In this document: in pieces, positions 63,806 to 64,000 of the stretch | Layout of the letters: every line of letters starts with the position of its first letter | Numbering within the stretch: position 1 is the stretch's first letter | DNA from: Streptosporangium roseum DSM 43021 | GTDB lineage: Bacteria; Actinomycetota; Actinomycetes; Streptosporangiales; Streptosporangiaceae | DNA length: 64,000 nt | Direction of reading: 5' to 3' | NCBI RefSeq assembly: GCF_000024865.1 | Contig: NC_013595.1 | Coordinates: 8,370,001 to 8,434,000 of the forward strand | Notes under the pieces: generated by a model | What the model was told of the DNA's origin: nothing | The model's input: the letters and a program-made list of their open reading frames with translations, nothing else | The model's database searches: none | Position numbers and translations under genes: made by a program

Positions 63806-64000
63806 ATGAAGCAGAACTACGACGTCAAGAACTTCTTCACCTACCTCGGCTATCCGAGCGGGGACCGGCCGTACTGGTGCGAGGACCTGCGGAGCCTGTC
63901 GGTGTACTGCCGGGGCGATGTCGCCAACCTCGAGGCGCTGCTGGAGCCGACCCCGTTCGAGCTGGCCGACGACCGGTTCGTCGTGCAGATCGCCGACTTC
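63806..64000 (+). CDS. Acetoacetate-decarboxylase-like protein (3' truncated by window)
   Basis: ATG 63806 opens a frame that runs off the window after 65 codons. It begins MKQNYDVKNFFTYLGYPSGD and continues with SVYCRGDVANLEALLEPTPFELADDRFVVQIADF in two blocks. The LLEPTPFE...V.DF pattern is that of the acetoacetate decarboxylase superfamily N-terminus. The catalytic lysine would lie beyond the window. Positioned as fourth gene of the ABC operon, it may process the imported compound. Confidence 0.75.
   Translation, partial: MKQNYDVKNFFTYLGYPSGDRPYWCEDLRSLSVYCRGDVANLEALLEPTPFELADDRFVVQIADF

Overview
The window is a high-GC chromosomal segment of a filamentous actinomycete. The SARP-type regulator, MmyB-type XRE regulator, ROK repressors, multidomain secreted chitinase, Zur-type and DmdR/IdeR-type boxes, leaderless starts and frequent GTG starts fit Streptosporangiales (Streptosporangium or Nonomuraea-like). 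That placement is an inference from gene content; there is no rRNA or other marker here. I saw no tRNA, rRNA, CRISPR array, replication origin or complete biosynthetic cluster.

Left end (1-4150): the tail of a membrane protein, then the zinc-independent ribosomal proteins rpmG-rpmE2 behind a Zur-like box. A scarred stretch follows: an internally deleted IS481-like element, a membrane gene whose 3' end runs into a 39-bp repeat, a unit with perfect 39-bp inverted ends that carries an IS630 scrap and an intact VOC gene, and a GNAT gene with its middle missing. Then comes an unknown protein with an internal duplication.

4358-13507 is one tightly packed ten-gene minus-strand unit. In transcription order it holds a binding lipoprotein, two permeases, an ATPase, an amidohydrolase, a metallo-beta-lactamase-fold hydrolase, a two-domain sulfurtransferase, a YceI protein, a FadR-type GntR regulator and a DHA2 exporter. 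It reads as an uptake and breakdown pathway for an unidentified small molecule.

13835-30292: a GH18 chitinase with two CBMs and two FnIII domains; an RHH regulator with TGACGTCA sites inside its own promoter, followed by a DUF4097 protein and a 69-aa protein; tex; a GNAT; a WGR/beta-propeller fusion; several membrane proteins; a MerR/aldo-keto reductase pair; and a two-component system.

30395-46417: a secreted 5'-nucleotidase; pobA-pcaH-pcaG for 4-hydroxybenzoate; an ArsR-like/double-SRPBCC pair; an XRE-TPR regulator with an APH-like kinase; two ROK regulators; an MFS exporter; an XRE/SDR divergent pair; and a STAS protein.

46781-64000: a propeller lipoprotein, an APC permease, a small lipoprotein, a GT4 glycosyltransferase, a PIG-L deacetylase, an LPG-synthase-like flippase, a 1127-aa SARP-ATPase regulator, a secreted protein and a DedA protein facing each other across an iron box, a D,D-carboxypeptidase, an HTH_42 protein, a GNAT, and a polar-amino-acid-type ABC operon leading into an acetoacetate-decarboxylase-like gene cut by the window edge.

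The least expected item is a pair of 31-codon genes (39647-39742 and 48116-48211). They encode closely related Arg/Pro-rich peptides, each with its own strong ribosome binding site, and they look like an undescribed peptide family.
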